DNA of 8,363 nt from Ignavibacteria bacterium. Its GTDB lineage: Bacteria > Bacteroidota > Ignavibacteria > Ignavibacteriales > Melioribacteraceae. The stretch is from contig DAIEQP010000333.1 of the NCBI GenBank assembly GCA_027347805.1, forward strand, positions 1 through 8,363, written 5' to 3'. This document shows, piece after piece, positions 7,637-8,363 of the stretch. The translations under genes and the position numbers were made by a program. Under the pieces are notes generated by a model that saw only the letters and a list, made by a program, of their open reading frames with translations, searched no databases and had not been told where the DNA came from. The stretch's first letter is position 1, and every line of letters begins with the position of its first letter.

Positions 7637-7642
7637 TCTCCT
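7637..7642 (-). promoter_or_regulatory. Shine-Dalgarno site of the OmpA-family gene
   Basis: On the minus strand AGGAGA sits about 5 bases before ATG 7632. It is one of only two strong ribosome binding sites in the window, the other being at the integrase, and suggests efficient translation of an abundant envelope protein. Confidence 0.6.
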
Positions 7643-7675
7643 GTTTTTATAAAAAAGTCTCAAGCCTTATTAATG

Positions 7676-7704
7676 ATTTCGAAAATTACTGGGTTATTCG
7701 AAAT
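7676..7704. other. 8-bp inverted repeat over the stop of the small membrane-protein gene
   Basis: ATTTCGAA (7676-7683) and TTCGAAAT (7697-7704) form a perfect 8-bp inverted repeat with a 13-base loop that includes the TAA stop at 7694-7696. It is AT-rich and has no T-run directly after it on the minus strand, so it is a weak terminator at best. It might attenuate read-through into the ompA-like gene or be a protein-binding palindrome. Confidence 0.3.
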
Positions 7705-7969
7705 TTTTTCGCCAGCTTCGCATTAAAAATCCAGTTATAATTAAAGCGATACCAATTACTGCTACCTTTATATATTGATCTGTGTAAAAATAATAACCTC
7801 CGATTGCAACTGGTATGCTCTGCATCTCAACCGTAGTTAATCCTTCCCCATGTGCAATTTCCACCTTGTAACTTATATGCAAAAGAGAATAAGCAAGTAA
7901 AACAGAACCTTGTAGAAAACAAACAACATCAACAACGGCAAAAAGGATATTTAATAGCAGTTTTTTCAT
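7694..7969 (-). CDS. Small membrane protein, 91 residues, two transmembrane segments
   Basis: I do not recognise the family. The protein has two hydrophobic segments, about 5-33 (LLNILFAVVDVVCFLQGSVL and following) and about 66-83 (YIKVAVIGIALIITGFLM), joined by a polar loop (HGEGLTTVEMQSIP). Basic residues at both ends (MKK and RSWRK) suggest that both termini are cytoplasmic and the loop is external. The start ATG at 7969 has a modest GAGA ribosome binding site just upstream. The gene begins only 21 bases after the 3' end of the tRNA-Arg gene on the same strand, with no obvious terminator between them, so read-through transcription from the tRNA promoter is possible. The stop lies 61 bp before the OmpA-family gene. 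A real gene is likely from the clear membrane pattern; the function is unknown. Confidence 0.68.
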   Translation of the reverse strand: MKKLLLNILFAVVDVVCFLQGSVLLAYSLLHISYKVEIAHGEGLTTVEMQSIPVAIGGYYFYTDQYIKVAVIGIALIITGFLMRSWRKNFE

Positions 7970-7990
7970 GTTATTCTCGTTTTGTTAGCG

Positions 7991-8063
7991 TACCCCGAAG
8001 AGGAATCGAACCTCCGACCAACGGTTTAGGAAACCGCTGCTCTATCCACTGAGCTACCGGGGC
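7991..8063 (-). tRNA. tRNA-Arg (anticodon CCU)
   Basis: On the minus strand this 73-base sequence folds as a full cloverleaf. The acceptor stem is GCCCCGG/UCGGGGU, with G-U pairs at the first and last positions. The D arm is GCUC/GAGC, and the anticodon stem GCGGU/ACCGU has the loop UUCCUAA. The T arm is GGAGG, UUCGAUU, CCUCU, and the discriminator base is A. Anticodon CCU reads AGG (arginine). The CCA end is not encoded. An integrase gene starts 163 bp away on the 5' side. Confidence 0.96.
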
Positions 8064-8076
8064 AAATATTGATACG

Positions 8077-8107
8077 CAAAATTAGGTTCAAAAAATGGTT
8101 AATTCAA
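8077..8107 (-). promoter_or_regulatory. Candidate promoter for tRNA-Arg
   Basis: On the minus strand TAATTTTG (8084-8077) fits the Bacteroidota -7 box TAnnTTTG, and a TTG lies 20 bases further upstream (8107-8105), close to the -33 spacing known for that phylum. The same stretch can be read as a sigma70-like TTGAAT, 17 bp, TAATTT. Either reading puts the transcript start a few bases before the tRNA 5' end at 8063. It is seen by eye only. Confidence 0.4.
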
Positions 8108-8154
8108 TTTTAATAATATATTTGTGAATAAAATCACCGGTATTTCGCGATAAA

Positions 8155-8180
8155 TTAGTAACCACTTTAGTAACCACTTT
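8155..8180 (+). repeat. 12-bp tandem direct repeat upstream of the integrase gene
   Basis: TAGTAACCACTT occurs twice back to back (8156-8167 and 8168-8179); the periodic stretch extends one base on each side. The core TAACCA also occurs once in the opposite orientation as TGGTTA at 8096-8101, next to the tRNA. Short repeated sites of this kind beside a tyrosine recombinase gene are often arm-type binding sites for the integrase or its helper factor; that role is inference. Confidence 0.6.
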
Positions 8181-8214
8181 TCGATAGCCAGTCCGATTTC
8201 AATTTGAGCAAATG

Positions 8215-8220
8215 AAGGAG
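8215..8220 (+). promoter_or_regulatory. Shine-Dalgarno site of the integrase gene
   Basis: AAGGAG lies 6 bases before ATG 8227, an optimal spacing, and fixes the start of the partial integrase. It is a stronger site than most native genes of the window show. Confidence 0.65.
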
Positions 8221-8226
8221 TAAAAA

Positions 8227-8363
8227 ATGATACTCTCAAAGCGTTCAAATGGTGTTTATTATGTTATTTATAGCCAGGAAAATGGAAAAAGAACCAGAAT
8301 TTCAACAAAAACTAAATTGAAAGTAGAAGCGTTGAAATTTCTATCTCAGTTTGAAAGAGAATT
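8227..8363 (+). CDS. Tyrosine recombinase/phage-type integrase, N-terminal fragment (cut by window edge)
   Basis: The open frame from ATG 8227 gives 45 residues before the window ends: MILSKRSNGVYYVIYSQENG, then KRTRISTKTKLKVEALKFLS, then QFERE. This pattern of a short strand (xLxKRxNGxYYVxY), a basic turn with GKR, a STKTK segment and an EALKFLxxF helix is the arm-type DNA-binding N-terminus common to tyrosine recombinases of mobile elements in Bacteroidota. The catalytic domain (R, HxxR, Y) lies beyond the window, so activity cannot be judged. A good AAGGAG site precedes the start. Upstream lie a 12-bp tandem repeat and, 163 bp away, a divergently oriented tRNA-Arg gene, which suggests the end of an integrated element. 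Family assignment from 45 residues is probable but not certain. Confidence 0.72.
   Translation, partial: MILSKRSNGVYYVIYSQENGKRTRISTKTKLKVEALKFLSQFERE

Noticed and set aside
7852..8052. Plus-strand 66-codon open frame ending in VPRRGIEPPTNGLGNRC
   Set aside because: It runs antisense through the tRNA-Arg gene and the start of the small membrane-protein gene; this peptide is the usual false translation of a tRNA.
7991..8063. Classic insertion at the tRNA 3' end with the element lying to the left
   Set aside because: The left side holds a small membrane-protein gene and an ordinary envelope gene, with no second copy of the tRNA end within the window; the integrase is on the opposite side.

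Overview
This is AT-rich bacterial DNA that most likely comes from a member of the Ignavibacteria (Bacteroidota/Chlorobiota group). The evidence is a secreted DUF3160 protein ending in a type IX secretion (T9SS) sorting domain of the 'NYPNPFNPET' kind typical of that lineage, a BshA-type bacillithiol enzyme, an OmpA protein with thrombospondin type 3 repeats, weak ribosome binding sites at several genes, and a TAnnTTTG-like promoter box in front of the tRNA. Genus cannot be decided from the sequence alone.

Layout. Positions 1-677 (minus): bshA, the first enzyme of bacillithiol synthesis. It is cut by the left edge and interrupted by an in-frame TAA at 84-86; clear BshA sequence continues in the same frame beyond the stop. 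Positions 766-5183 (plus): a probable three-gene operon of a PfkB-family sugar kinase, an RmlD-like sugar-nucleotide reductase overlapping it by 4 bp, and a large exported DUF3160 protein carrying a T9SS signal. Positions 5355-6065 (plus): a charged, helical 236-residue protein I do not recognise. A strong hairpin at 6084-6122 lies between this gene and the converging ompA-like gene and probably terminates both. Positions 6136-7632 (minus): an outer-membrane protein with a barrel-like N-terminal domain, seven calcium-binding TSP3 repeats and an OmpA peptidoglycan-binding domain. Positions 7694-7969 (minus): a 91-residue protein with two membrane segments. Positions 7991-8063 (minus): tRNA-Arg(CCU). 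Positions 8227-8363 (plus): the first 45 codons of a tyrosine recombinase/integrase that runs off the right edge, preceded by a 12-bp tandem repeat.

How it fits together. Most of the window looks like chromosomal housekeeping and cell-envelope content: thiol synthesis, a sugar kinase/reductase pair, T9SS cargo and a wall-anchored outer-membrane protein. The right edge looks like the border of an integrated element, with an integrase next to a tRNA gene, although the integrase is on the 5' side of the tRNA, which is not the usual arrangement. The points most worth a second look are the nonsense codon in bshA and the tRNA/integrase/repeat junction. I found no CRISPR array, no insertion sequence and no convincing new multi-gene system. 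No gene-free stretch exceeds about 175 bp.
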